A stretch of 64,000 nucleotides of DNA from Streptomyces curacoi (GTDB taxonomy: Bacteria > Actinomycetota > Actinomycetes > Streptomycetales > Streptomycetaceae). The DNA lies in contig NZ_KQ947989.1 of NCBI RefSeq assembly GCF_001513975.1, positions 62,001-126,000 of the forward strand, read 5' to 3'. Position numbers and translations under genes: made by a program. The notes under the pieces are model-generated. The model was not told where the DNA came from. It did no database searches and saw only the letters and a list, made by a program, of their open reading frames with translations. Below are positions 25,552-34,046 of this stretch, one piece after another; position 1 is the first letter of the stretch, and each line of letters begins with the position of its first letter.

Positions 25552-25725
25552 CCTGGTGCCTCCTTGTCCTCAGTGCCGGTACTCGGCTTGTCCCTTGCAG
25601 AGCCACGACACGTCCGTGCGACGCACAACACGCCGGGCTGGGGTTCAGACCGTATGCCTCGGCCGCCCGCCACAGCGGCATGACGGCCTTGACCGGCTGA
25701 TACATCAAGCGCCACGCCTCGCCGC

Positions 25726-25918
25726 TCAGTCATGGATGGGCGAAGGCTGCTTCTGCACGTGCTCGACGATCCGGTCCGCGACGCAGGCGAACGCCCGGAG
25801 CTCCTCCGGAGTCAGGGGTTCGATGCACAGGCGGCGCACCGCCCCCACATGGCGGGGCGCGGCCTCCGCGATCACCTGCCGCCCCTCGGGGGTGAGGACC
25901 ACGAACGCGCCGCGCCCC
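25726..25918 (-). pseudogene. C-terminal fragment of a MarR-family regulator
   Basis: The frame reads GRGAFVVLTPEGRQVIAEAAPRHVGAVRRL and on to a stop. It matches the wing and C-terminal helix of MarR proteins, and it is clearly similar to the intact MarR at 27024. The N-terminal two-thirds are missing. Its left end joins directly onto the C-terminal part of a pirin gene, so a deletion fused the two. Confidence 0.7.
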
Positions 25919-26676
25919 GACGACCCCGAAGCGATCCGAAGAGGCCTCCCAGTCCTCTCGCGCCCGGACGATGTCGTCATGACTGCGGCCGACGAAGTTC
26001 CACCATATGACGATCTCCTCCTCGAACGGGGTGCCGCCGAGCAGGATCGTCCGCGCCGGAGCGTCCGACTCGTTCACCAGCGTCAGAGCGTCGACGCCGG
26101 GGTGGACATAGCCCAGCTCCGCCGGACGCAGCCCGGTGTCGGCCACGCGGACGTCCCCGCTGTCCACGAGAACCCTGTGCTCGAAGTCACCGTCCAGGGC
26201 TAGGGTGATCGTCGCGCGCGGTCGCGAGGACGATCTCGGCACCGAGCAGAGGCGTGAAGGTCCGCACCGGGGAGGTGTCTCCGGCGAGCGAGCCCAGGAA
26301 GACCCTGATCTCCGCCCCGTCGATCCGCAGGGGTTCGGGGACGTGGTGCTGGAAGGGCGTCCCGAGACTGTCGGTGTGCTCCACCTCCCCGCTGAACAGC
26401 CGGCTCACTGTCTGCAGGCCGGTGTGCGGATGCGGCGGTACGTCCATGCCCCTGGTCGCGGCCACGTCGTTCGGACCGTAGTGGTCGGCGAAGCACCAGG
26501 CTCCGATCAGGGTTCGCGTACGGTGCGGCAGGGTGCGTCGCACCGTCATCGCGCGGGCCGCCCAGGGGAGCCTCTCGCGCGGAGATCACGTCCACGCGCG
26601 GCACGTCGCCCGGCTGCCGCTCGTCCACCAGCGCTCCGCATCTCACCGCCGCCGGCTTGGTTTCCACATTGCTCAC
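25919..26676 (-). pseudogene. Degraded pirin-family gene
   Basis: Pieces of a bicupin pirin can be followed in three frames. The start VSNVETKPAAVRCG is in one; TVRRTLPHRTRTLIGAWCFADHYGPNDVAA begins the second after an apparent two-base loss near 26550. An internal in-frame loss of roughly 48 residues follows, joining SLGT to FQHHVPEP and removing the loop with metal-binding histidines. A second frameshift occurs near 26215, after which EHRVLVDSG and WWNFVGRSHDDIVRAREDW continue. It ends by fusing to a MarR fragment. It cannot make a functional pirin. Confidence 0.75.
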
Positions 26677-26744
26677 CCAGAGCGCCTCCCCCCAATTTCG
26701 TTGCCACATCAACTATCATGGGAGAGGCTTAGTTGACTCATCAA

Positions 26745-26951
26745 CTGCAACACCGAGGTGGCCGCGGCCATGACCTGGCCGTGGGTCTCTCCTGGCAGCC
26801 GCTGGGCATCGCGGCCGCCGTCGGCTTCGGTAACACGATGATCGGCGCGGTGGCGTTCCATGCTGAGGCCGGCGACTACGCCAACGCCGCCACCCGGGGG
26901 AACGTGATGGCGCCCATCATCCTCACGCCGACCTCCGTACCACCGCCGTGA
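26745..26951 (+). pseudogene. DoxX-family C-terminal fragment
   Basis: The forward strand reads WQPLGIAAAVGF, then AEAGDYANAATRGNVMAPIIL. This is the last third of the small DoxX-like membrane proteins that often neighbour pirin and MarR genes. The N-terminal membrane spans are missing and the reading frame begins abruptly at a divergent promoter-like region. Boundaries are approximate. Confidence 0.55.
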
Positions 26952-27023
26952 CGCTCGACCTGGCCATGTGAGCCCGGTCCACGGCTCGGCTTCCGGCCGC
27001 CCCGGTGGCGGCCGGAAGCCGAC

Positions 27024-27491
27024 TCAGGACTGGTCCTCGTCCAGCTTCGCGACCACGCGCTCGGAGACCTCGCCCAGCGTCCGCAGCTCCGCCGGAGTGA
27101 CATGGTCGAGAAACAGCGAACGCACCGCCTCCACATGGAGCGGAGCCGCCGCTTCGATCGCCGCACGCCCCGCCGCCGTGATGACCACGAAGGCACCGCG
27201 GGCGTCCTCAAGGCACTCCTCGCGCACGACCAGTCCCCGCCCGGCCATCCGCGCGATGTGATGGGACATCCGGCTCTTCTCCCACTCCAGTTCCCGAGCC
27301 AGGTCCTGGTAGCGCTGCCGCCCCTCCGGCACATCCGTCAGCTGGACCAGTACCGCGAAGTCGGCGGCCGACAGTTTCGACTGCGTCTGCAGCAAGCGCG
27401 CCAACCGACCGCCGAGCTTCTCGTGCAGCCGGACGAAGCTCCGCCAAGCGTGCTGCTCCTCCGACGTCAACCATCGCGCCGTCTCTTCCAT
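27024..27491 (-). CDS. MarR-family transcriptional regulator
   Basis: This intact 155-residue regulator has a winged helix domain (SAADFAVLVQLTDVPEGRQRYQDLARELEW is the recognition part) and a basic wing (GLVVREECLEDARGAFVVI). The flanking helices form the dimer. MarR proteins of this type usually repress a neighbouring oxidoreductase or membrane gene in response to phenolic or electrophilic compounds. Here the neighbours on that side (pirin, DoxX) are decayed, so its target may be lost or elsewhere. The start is ATG 27491. Confidence 0.88.
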   Translation of the reverse strand: MEETARWLTSEEQHAWRSFVRLHEKLGGRLARLLQTQSKLSAADFAVLVQLTDVPEGRQRYQDLARELEWEKSRMSHHIARMAGRGLVVREECLEDARGAFVVITAAGRAAIEAAAPLHVEAVRSLFLDHVTPAELRTLGEVSERVVAKLDEDQS

Positions 27492-27641
27492 GCGGAAAGT
27501 GTAAGCGTCGTTGACAGATCACCTAAATGCCTGAATGGCGTCGCCGGACCCGCACCTCGCAAGTGCAGGCGTCTGCCGCACCGTCAACCGGCTCCCCCGC
27601 CACGGCAGAACCACCGGATCCACTAATTGCCGACCGCGTCT

Positions 27642-27687
27642 TGACTGCGCAGTCATACCGGGTTCAGAGTCTCTGACTGCGCAGTCA
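27642..27687 (+). promoter_or_regulatory. Two TGACTGCGCAGTCA operators
   Basis: Two perfect 14-bp palindromes lie at 27642-27655 and 27674-27687, with centres 32 bp apart. The second ends 30 bp before the ATG of the secreted glycosidase. The same site occurs twice before the LacI gene at 41029-42156, once perfect and once with one mismatch. This makes that LacI protein the probable repressor here. Confidence 0.8.
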
Positions 27688-27717
27688 TGCACTGGCCCCA
27701 CATCGCCGAGGAGAGTC

Positions 27718-29880
27718 ATGAAGAGACGAAAGCCGGGGAGGATTCCGGGGGTCTTCCTCGCGGCGTCCGCGACGCTGGTCGCCCCCGCGTTCACCGCGGT
27801 CCCCGCACATGCGTACAACCCGACGGGCGGCATCCTGTACCAACTCGGCGACGAGCCCTGCCTCAAGGGCCGGGGCAACTGCGCCATCTACCCCAAGTCC
27901 GCACAGCTGCCGAGCGGGCGCCTGGTCGCCTCGTTCGAGAAGGCCACGGTCGTTCCCGCCACGGGCGGAGCCGCCGGAGAGACGCTGCCGATCTACAAGA
28001 GCGACGACTACGGCACGTCCTGGCAGCCGCTGTCGGAGCTCAAGGCTCCGGCCTACCTCTCCGACGACCCCAAGTACGCGAAGTACACGAGCAACTGGAC
28101 GAACCCCTACCTCTACGTCCTTCCGCAGGACGTCGGGAACCTCAAGGCGGGCACCCTGCTGCTCGCCAGTGTCGTGTCGGGCGAGGACCACTACTACAAG
28201 GAGCACAAGGCGGCCGATCCGAACTGGACGCCGTCGAACGACGGCGACCGCGAGGACCTGGCGATCGCCCTGTTCTCCAGCACCGACGAGGGCACCACGT
28301 GGAACGTCGTCAACGTCGTCGCGACCGGCGGCTGGCAGGGCGGCAGCGCGGGCGCGATCGGTCGGAACGTCGCCGCCGCGAACACGTACAAGCAGGTGGA
28401 TCCCCTCTGGGAGCCGTACCTGATGGTCCACGACGGCAGACTCGTCTGCTACTACTCGGACGAGAACGACTACCTCGGCTTCGATCCGGTCACCGGCGTC
28501 CCGCGGCTGGACCCGGACAACGACACGGCCACCGACTCGCACGGCCAGATCCTCGTCCACAAGACCTGGGACGGCAGCAGCGCGCGCTGGAGCGATCCCG
28601 TGGTCGATGTCGCGGGACTGACGCAGAGCATGGGCGGCGGCAAGACACAGATCGGCGGCGGACGCCCGGGCATGACGAACGTCGTCCGGACGACGGACGG
28701 CAAGTGGCTGATCACGTACGAGTATTGGGGCGGCGGAACCAACGTCAGGTACAAGGTCGCCGACGATCCGCTGAAGTTCTCCGCGGACGGCGACAACGTC
28801 GGCAAGGCCGTCACCTCCCTGCCGGTCGACGCCGGCTCCCGTGCCCTGACCACGAACGGCAGCCCGGTCGTCATCCGGCTTCCCGACGGGCGGCTCGTCT
28901 ACAACGCCGCCGGCAGCGGCAACGTCTGGGTCAACGACAGCGGGCGCAGCGACGGCGTGTGGAAGGAGTACCAGACGACCGTGGGCCCCGGCTACAGCCG
29001 CAACCTCCAGTACGTCGAGGGCACCGGCCGTATCGCCATCCTGCGCAACCAGGGCATTTCCACGATCGCCTACGGCGAGGTCGACCTCGGACGTTCGGAC
29101 GGGGCGTACTACCGGCTGGTGAACCGGAAGACCGGCCAGGTGATCGGCACCGGGAACAGGACCAACGACGCCAACATCGGCAACGGGGACGTCCCCGACG
29201 TCCGGCTGGAGGACGCGGGGGCGGCGGCGAACAAGGACACGCAGTACTGGCATGTGGTCACCAAGGCCGATGGCGCCGTGACGCTGCTGAACAAGTCGGG
29301 CGGCCGTGCCGCGGCCATCTGGACGGCGAATCCGACCGTCGGCCAGCGGATCGGCCAGTGGGTCGACGACACCCCGGCGGGTCTGTGGAACCTCATCAGG
29401 ACCGATGACGGGTACGTCAGGTTGCAGGCGGCCAGGAACACCGGCGTGTACTTGACCGGCGCGCCGGCGGGGGCGTCCCTCACCTTGCAGAACGCGGCCG
29501 ACGACGGCTCGCAGGACTGGCTGCTCGTCCCGGAGGCTCCGGCCGCGGCGGATCTGACGCGGGGCACACGGTCCAGGAAGCTGATCGCGGCGGACCCGGT
29601 CGGGCGGAAGGCGACGGTGCGGCTGGACGCCACGGCATTCGACCCCGCGGGCACCGCCTTGCACGCGAACACGACGGGCCGTGCCTACGTGTTCGTGGGC
29701 GGCGGAAGCGCCACGGATCTGGGCCCGGTCTCCTTCGACGAGAACCAGAAAGGCAGCGTGACGCTGCCGAGGACGATATCCATCGGGAAGACGTTCAGGA
29801 TCGCCGTGGTCTTCGACGACACCCCGATGATGTGGGACACGGCCACGGTGCGGGCTCCGGCCCGTGCGGGGCGCGGATGA
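27718..29880 (+). CDS. Secreted BNR/sialidase-fold glycosidase with RICIN-like domain (GH93-like)
   Basis: This 720-residue exported protein has a signal peptide ending near VPAHA. A six-bladed propeller (about 35-460) contains Asp-box-like segments (KSDDYGTSWQPL, SSTDEGTTWNVV) and WEPYLMVHDGRLVCYYSDEN. This combination recalls GH93 exo-arabinanases more than sialidases; an Arg triad is not evident. A ricin-type beta-trefoil follows (about 460-615) and then an unassigned 85-residue tail. GAGGAG precedes the ATG at 27718. Two perfect operators just upstream match those of the GH42/ABC locus, so it may supply sugars for that transporter. Confidence 0.8.
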   Translation: MKRRKPGRIPGVFLAASATLVAPAFTAVPAHAYNPTGGILYQLGDEPCLKGRGNCAIYPKSAQLPSGRLVASFEKATVVPATGGAAGETLPIYKSDDYGTSWQPLSELKAPAYLSDDPKYAKYTSNWTNPYLYVLPQDVGNLKAGTLLLASVVSGEDHYYKEHKAADPNWTPSNDGDREDLAIALFSSTDEGTTWNVVNVVATGGWQGGSAGAIGRNVAAANTYKQVDPLWEPYLMVHDGRLVCYYSDENDYLGFDPVTGVPRLDPDNDTATDSHGQILVHKTWDGSSARWSDPVVDVAGLTQSMGGGKTQIGGGRPGMTNVVRTTDGKWLITYEYWGGGTNVRYKVADDPLKFSADGDNVGKAVTSLPVDAGSRALTTNGSPVVIRLPDGRLVYNAAGSGNVWVNDSGRSDGVWKEYQTTVGPGYSRNLQYVEGTGRIAILRNQGISTIAYGEVDLGRSDGAYYRLVNRKTGQVIGTGNRTNDANIGNGDVPDVRLEDAGAAANKDTQYWHVVTKADGAVTLLNKSGGRAAAIWTANPTVGQRIGQWVDDTPAGLWNLIRTDDGYVRLQAARNTGVYLTGAPAGASLTLQNAADDGSQDWLLVPEAPAAADLTRGTRSRKLIAADPVGRKATVRLDATAFDPAGTALHANTTGRAYVFVGGGSATDLGPVSFDENQKGSVTLPRTISIGKTFRIAVVFDDTPMMWDTATVRAPARAGRG

Positions 29881-29907
29881 CCGGCAGCCAGGCGTCGCGC
29901 GAACGCC

Positions 29908-31077
29908 CTAGCCTCGGGGCTCATCGGGAAGGCGGTATGCGGCGAGGGCGGCGATGTCGTCGTCGAGGCTCCCGCTGCTGTAGGCGAGCAGGTCCTGGTG
30001 CAGGTGGTCGAGGAGTTCGCGGGGAGGGAGGGTGGCCCAGGCCCGGATGCGCTCGGTGAGCGGGTAGAAGGATCCGGTGGGGTCGCGCGTCTCGGTTACG
30101 CCGTCGGTGTACAGCAGCAGCCGGTCACCGGGATGGAAGGGCTCGACGTCCACGCGATAGCCGTCGCCGAGCAGAATGCCGAGGTTGATGGGTAGCGCCG
30201 GGTCGGCCGAGTCCAGTTCGGTGACCCCGTCGGGGCCCAGCCGCAGGGGCGGCGGGTGGCCGCAGTTGACGATGCGGACCAAGGGTTCGTGATCGGGAAC
30301 CTCGGCGAACACGGCGGTGACGAAGCGCTCCGCCGCTTCGCTGCCCGGTAGCAGGGCGGCCCGGCGGCTCATGCTCTGTTCGACACGATGCGCCACCCCG
30401 GCCAGATCGGGCTCGTCGTAGGCGGCCTCACGGAAGGCGCCGAGCATCGTGGCGGCCGTTTCCACCGCGAGCAGACCCTTGCCCCGGACATCGCCGATGA
30501 GCAGACGGACTCCGTGTGCGGTGGGCACCGCCTCGTACAGGTCACCGCCGATGCGTGCCTCGGCGGCAGCGGACAGGTAGAGGGCCTCCATCGAGATCCG
30601 GCCGAGGCGGCGGGGCACCGGGCGCAGCAGCACGCGCTGCGCGGTCTCGGCCACGGAGCGCACGCTCGCCAGCGTGCGCTCGCGGCGCGTTCGGTGGGCG
30701 GCCATGATCGTGCCGAGGACGCCGACCAGGGCGGTGCAGACGTAGGCGCCCACATAGTGACGGTCCCACAGGTGACCCACCATGCGCCCCGCACAACACG
30801 GAGTGCCGGCCAGAACGCCTTCGAACACGACGGCGAACGCCGCGATGGCTGCGACACCGACCGGTGGATGGGCGTAGGCGGCGACCACGGGAAGCGCGAT
30901 GAGCAGGAAGCTCACCGGCCACTGCACCGGAGTGAGCGGCTCGAGCACCAGGATGCCCGCGACGTAGAAGGCCGGCAGCCAGCGCATCCATGCCGGCGGG
31001 GCAGGCACCTGCGGGCCCCTTCCGCTCGCCCGCGCCGCACGGCGGCCCTCGGCCCTACGGCGGCCGGGCCATCTCAC
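29908..31077 (-). CDS. Membrane-anchored PP2C (SpoIIE/RsbU-type) phosphatase
   Basis: This 389-residue protein starts with a basic tail, then four or so membrane spans (about 30-125). A PP2C/SpoIIE domain covers about 160-385, with metal-binding Asp residues in EARIGGDLYEAV, GDVRGKG and the late LYTDGVTETRD and SLDDDIAALA. It should dephosphorylate an anti-anti-sigma factor at the membrane. The GTG at 31077 is the first in-frame start after an upstream stop; the nearest AGGAG is 16 bases away, so translation may be weak. No partner gene is adjacent. Confidence 0.87.
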   Translation of the reverse strand: MRWPGRRRAEGRRAARASGRGPQVPAPPAWMRWLPAFYVAGILVLEPLTPVQWPVSFLLIALPVVAAYAHPPVGVAAIAAFAVVFEGVLAGTPCCAGRMVGHLWDRHYVGAYVCTALVGVLGTIMAAHRTRRERTLASVRSVAETAQRVLLRPVPRRLGRISMEALYLSAAAEARIGGDLYEAVPTAHGVRLLIGDVRGKGLLAVETAATMLGAFREAAYDEPDLAGVAHRVEQSMSRRAALLPGSEAAERFVTAVFAEVPDHEPLVRIVNCGHPPPLRLGPDGVTELDSADPALPINLGILLGDGYRVDVEPFHPGDRLLLYTDGVTETRDPTGSFYPLTERIRAWATLPPRELLDHLHQDLLAYSSGSLDDDIAALAAYRLPDEPRG

Positions 31078-31185
31078 CGCTCACTCACAAGAACTCCTGG
31101 CAGACCTCGACCACCTTGTCATGATCTTCATCGTAATTCCATGACATGGGCGATTCATGGTGGCCACCACGAGCGACCACCGCCA

Positions 31186-31207
31186 CCACGGCGAGCTTTC
31201 GCCGTGG
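31186..31207 (-). terminator. Hairpin downstream of gap
   Basis: CCACGGCGA pairs with TCGCCGTGG around a GCTT loop, giving a 9-bp stem about 26 bp after the GAPDH stop. There is no T-run, as is common in Streptomyces. Confidence 0.6.
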
Positions 31208-31232
31208 CATCCGGTCAAGCCGCGGCATCCGA

Positions 31233-32231
31233 TCAACCGGTGGCGAGGAGTTCGAGCGTGTCGATCACGCGGTTCGAGAAGCCCCACTCGTTGTCGTACC
31301 AGGCGACCACCTTGACGTGGCGTCCGTCGACGCGGGTGAGGGCCGAGTCGAAGATGGACGAGGCCGGGTTGCCCGTGATGTCGGACGACACGAGCGGGTC
31401 GTCCGAGTACTCGAGGATGCCGGCCAGCGGCCCCTGCGCCGCGGCGCGGTACGCCGCCAGCACGTCGTCGCGCGTCACGTCGCGGGCGACGGTCGTGTTG
31501 AGTTCGACGATCGAGCCCACCGGAACCGGCACCCGGATCGAGTCGCCCGACAGCTTTCCGTCGAGGTTCGGCAGCACGAGGCCGATCGCCTTGGCGGCGC
31601 CCGTCGTGGTCGGCACGATGTTGACGGCCGCCGCTCGGGCGCGGCGGGCGTCGCGGTGCGGACCGTCCTGCAGGTTCTGCTCCTGCGTGTAGGCGTGCAC
31701 GGTCGTCATGAAGCCGTGCTCGATGCCGGCGAGTTCGTCGAGCACGGCGGCCAGCGGCGCGAGCGCGTTGGTCGTGCAGGAGGCGTTCGAGACGATCGTG
31801 TGCACGGCCGGGTCGTAGGCGTCGGTGTTGACCCCGAACGCGAGCGTGACGTCGGCGCCGTCCGAGGGCGCGCTGACGAGCACCTTCTTCGCGCCCGCGT
31901 CGAGGTGTGCGCGAGCGGCCTTGGCCGAGGTGAAGCGGCCGGTCGCCTCCAGCACGATGTCCACGCCGAGTTCGGCCCACGGCAGCTGCGCCGGTTCGCG
32001 CTCGGCGAGCACGGTGATGCGGCGTCCGTCGACGACGAGGGCGTCCCTGTCGACGGTCACCGGGCGACCGAGCCGACCGGCCGTCGAGTCGTAGGCGAGC
32101 AGCCGCGCGAGGGTCGCGGGCTCTGTGAGGTCGTTGACGGCGACGACCTCCAGGTCGCTGGTGCGTTCGAGCAGCGCGCGCAGCACATTGCGTCCGATGC
32201 GGCCGAATCCGTTGACGGCGATACGAGTCAT
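31233..32231 (-). CDS. gap: Glyceraldehyde-3-phosphate dehydrogenase
   Basis: This 332-residue GAPDH has the NAD-binding start MTRIAVNGFGRIGRNVLRALLE, catalytic Cys152 in SNASCTTNALAP, His in TTVHAYTQEQ and the C-terminal WYDNEWGFSNR. It catalyses the phosphorylating oxidation step of glycolysis. It is not in the usual gap-pgk-tpi cluster, so it is probably a second, accessory copy. The neighbouring upstream gene on the same strand encodes a GlxA-type regulator. The ATG at 32231 has GGGGAG upstream. Confidence 0.93.
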   Translation of the reverse strand: MTRIAVNGFGRIGRNVLRALLERTSDLEVVAVNDLTEPATLARLLAYDSTAGRLGRPVTVDRDALVVDGRRITVLAEREPAQLPWAELGVDIVLEATGRFTSAKAARAHLDAGAKKVLVSAPSDGADVTLAFGVNTDAYDPAVHTIVSNASCTTNALAPLAAVLDELAGIEHGFMTTVHAYTQEQNLQDGPHRDARRARAAAVNIVPTTTGAAKAIGLVLPNLDGKLSGDSIRVPVPVGSIVELNTTVARDVTRDDVLAAYRAAAQGPLAGILEYSDDPLVSSDITGNPASSIFDSALTRVDGRHVKVVAWYDNEWGFSNRVIDTLELLATG

Positions 32232-32333
32232 GAGAGCTCTCCCCTTCGGTTCGCCACCAGCCTCGCGTACCGCCTTCGGCCGTGACCGCGGCGTAAGCGC
32301 CACGGTTCGAAAGGATCTCGCCAGGCGGCCCGG

Positions 32334-33290
32334 CTACTCGCCCTGGGCGAACGTGCGCCGGTACTCGCTCGGGGTGGTGCCGAGGATGCGCTGGAAGTGC
32401 AGCCGCAGATTCGTGCCGGTGCCCAGACCCACGTCGGCGGCGATCTGTTCGACGCTCCGTTCCGAGCGCTCCAGCAGCTCACGGGCCATGTCGATGCGGG
32501 CGCGCATGACCCACTGCATCGGCGTGTACCCGGTGTCCTCGACGAAGCGCCTTGAGAAGGTGCGCGGCGAGACCGCCGCGTGCCGGGCGAGCACATCGAG
32601 GGTGAGGGGCTCGCCGAGCCGGTGCAGGGCCCACTCTCGGGTGGTGGCGAACCGCTCGCCGAGCGGCTCGGGCAGGCTGCGCGGCACGTACTGTGCCTGA
32701 CCGCCGCTGCGGTAGGGAGCCGCGACCAGCCGCCGGGCCGCGTGATTCGACGCGGCCACCCCGAGGTCTCCGCGCAGAACATGCAGGCACAGGTCGATGC
32801 CGGAGGCGGCGCCGGCCGACGTCAGCACGCTGCCCTCGTCGACGAACAGGACGTTCTCGTCGACTCGGACGAGTGGATGCTTCGCCTTGAGCGCCTGTGA
32901 GTAATGCCAGTGCGTCGTGGCGCGCTTGCCGTCGAGCAGACCCGTGGCGGCGAGCGCGAAGGCGCCCGTGGAGATGGCGGCGAGCCGCGCGCCCCGATCG
33001 TGGGCGGCGAGCAGCGCGTCGACGACGGCCGATGGCGGATCGTCGCGGTCCGGAGACCGGTACCCGGGGATGAAGACGATATCGGCCCACGCCAGCGCGT
33101 CGAGGCCGTCGGCGACGTGGTAGGACAGGCCGTCGCCGCCGGTCACCAGACCGGTCTCCGCGCCGCAGACCCGCACCTCGTACGGCATGCTCGCCCGGGT
33201 GGTGAACACCTGCGCGGGAATGCCGACGTCGAGCGGCTTCGCACCCTCCAGCACAAGGACGGCGACACGATGGAGGCGGGTGGATGGCAC
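32334..33290 (-). CDS. GlxA/AraC-family regulator with DJ-1/PfpI domain
   Basis: This 318-residue regulator pairs a DJ-1/PfpI-like domain (about 8-180, VAVLVLEGAKPLDVGIPAQVF at the start, AISTGAFALAATGLL at the elbow) with a C-terminal AraC double helix-turn-helix (about 215-315). The elbow residue is Thr-Gly rather than Cys, so it is a sensor and not a peptidase. It lies 102 bp upstream of gap on the same strand and could control it. The ATG at 33290 is used. Confidence 0.88.
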   Translation of the reverse strand: MPSTRLHRVAVLVLEGAKPLDVGIPAQVFTTRASMPYEVRVCGAETGLVTGGDGLSYHVADGLDALAWADIVFIPGYRSPDRDDPPSAVVDALLAAHDRGARLAAISTGAFALAATGLLDGKRATTHWHYSQALKAKHPLVRVDENVLFVDEGSVLTSAGAASGIDLCLHVLRGDLGVAASNHAARRLVAAPYRSGGQAQYVPRSLPEPLGERFATTREWALHRLGEPLTLDVLARHAAVSPRTFSRRFVEDTGYTPMQWVMRARIDMARELLERSERSVEQIAADVGLGTGTNLRLHFQRILGTTPSEYRRTFAQGE

Positions 33291-33459
33291 GGGTAACAGG
33301 GTACGAGGGGCTTTTGGTGGTCAGTCGGCCCGGGCGATCGCAGAGTCCACCGTGACGGCCCTGGGCCACGCCGTCGGCGTCGGCCTCGGAGGTGGACTGA
33401 GCAGGGGGAATGTACGTGCCTCCTGCTGGGGCCTTCCGCGCCAACGCCGTGTGGTCTTC

Positions 33460-33897
33460 ACCACGGCCACCGCACGTGGCCGGTGCGCACCATGTCGATG
33501 ACGTCCCGCGCGGTGAAGGCAGCGCGGACGCACACCCGCACTCCGGGATGGCGGCCGGCGAAGGAACGGATCATCGAGGTGAGGGGCTCCACGGCCGGGG
33601 GGGCATCGCGGCGATGTCGAGCCTGCCGGTGCGGAGTTCGTGGACGGCGTCGACGCCGGCGCGCGCGGTCTCCATGCTGCGTACGGCGGCACGGGCGGGC
33701 TCGATCAGAGCGGTCCCCGCCTCCGTGAGCACGGTCCGCTTGCCGAGGCGGTGGAACAGGTCGGTGCCCAGGTCCCGCTCCAGTGACCGAACCGTCTGCG
33801 ACAGCGCCGGCTGCGAGACGTACGGCGCCGCGGCCGCCCGGTTGAAACCGCCGTGGTCGACGATCGCGAGGAAGAACTCCAGCTGCCGGATGTCCAT
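33460..33897 (-). pseudogene. Truncated, frameshifted LysR-family regulator
   Basis: A normal LysR N-terminus (MDIRQLEFFLAIVDHGGFN, then SQPALSQTVRSLERDLG) continues to about residue 100. At a run of seven G on the plus strand (33597-33603) the frame shifts. The correct sense resumes in another frame as AVEPLTSMIRSFAGRHPGVRV through VIDMVRTG and then stops near 33470. Most of the effector domain is missing, so even a corrected frame would be truncated. Confidence 0.7.
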
Positions 33898-34046
33898 ACG
33901 GCGATTCTCACTCCCCGACAGGCCGCCGACGGCACCACGCTGCGGCATCCGACGCTCCCTCAAGAGCACAGCACGGGAGCTTCGCAACCGAGTGATGCCG
34001 CGCACACACCCTCTGAGCTGCGCCTGGCGCGTGTTAGCGTCCCGCC

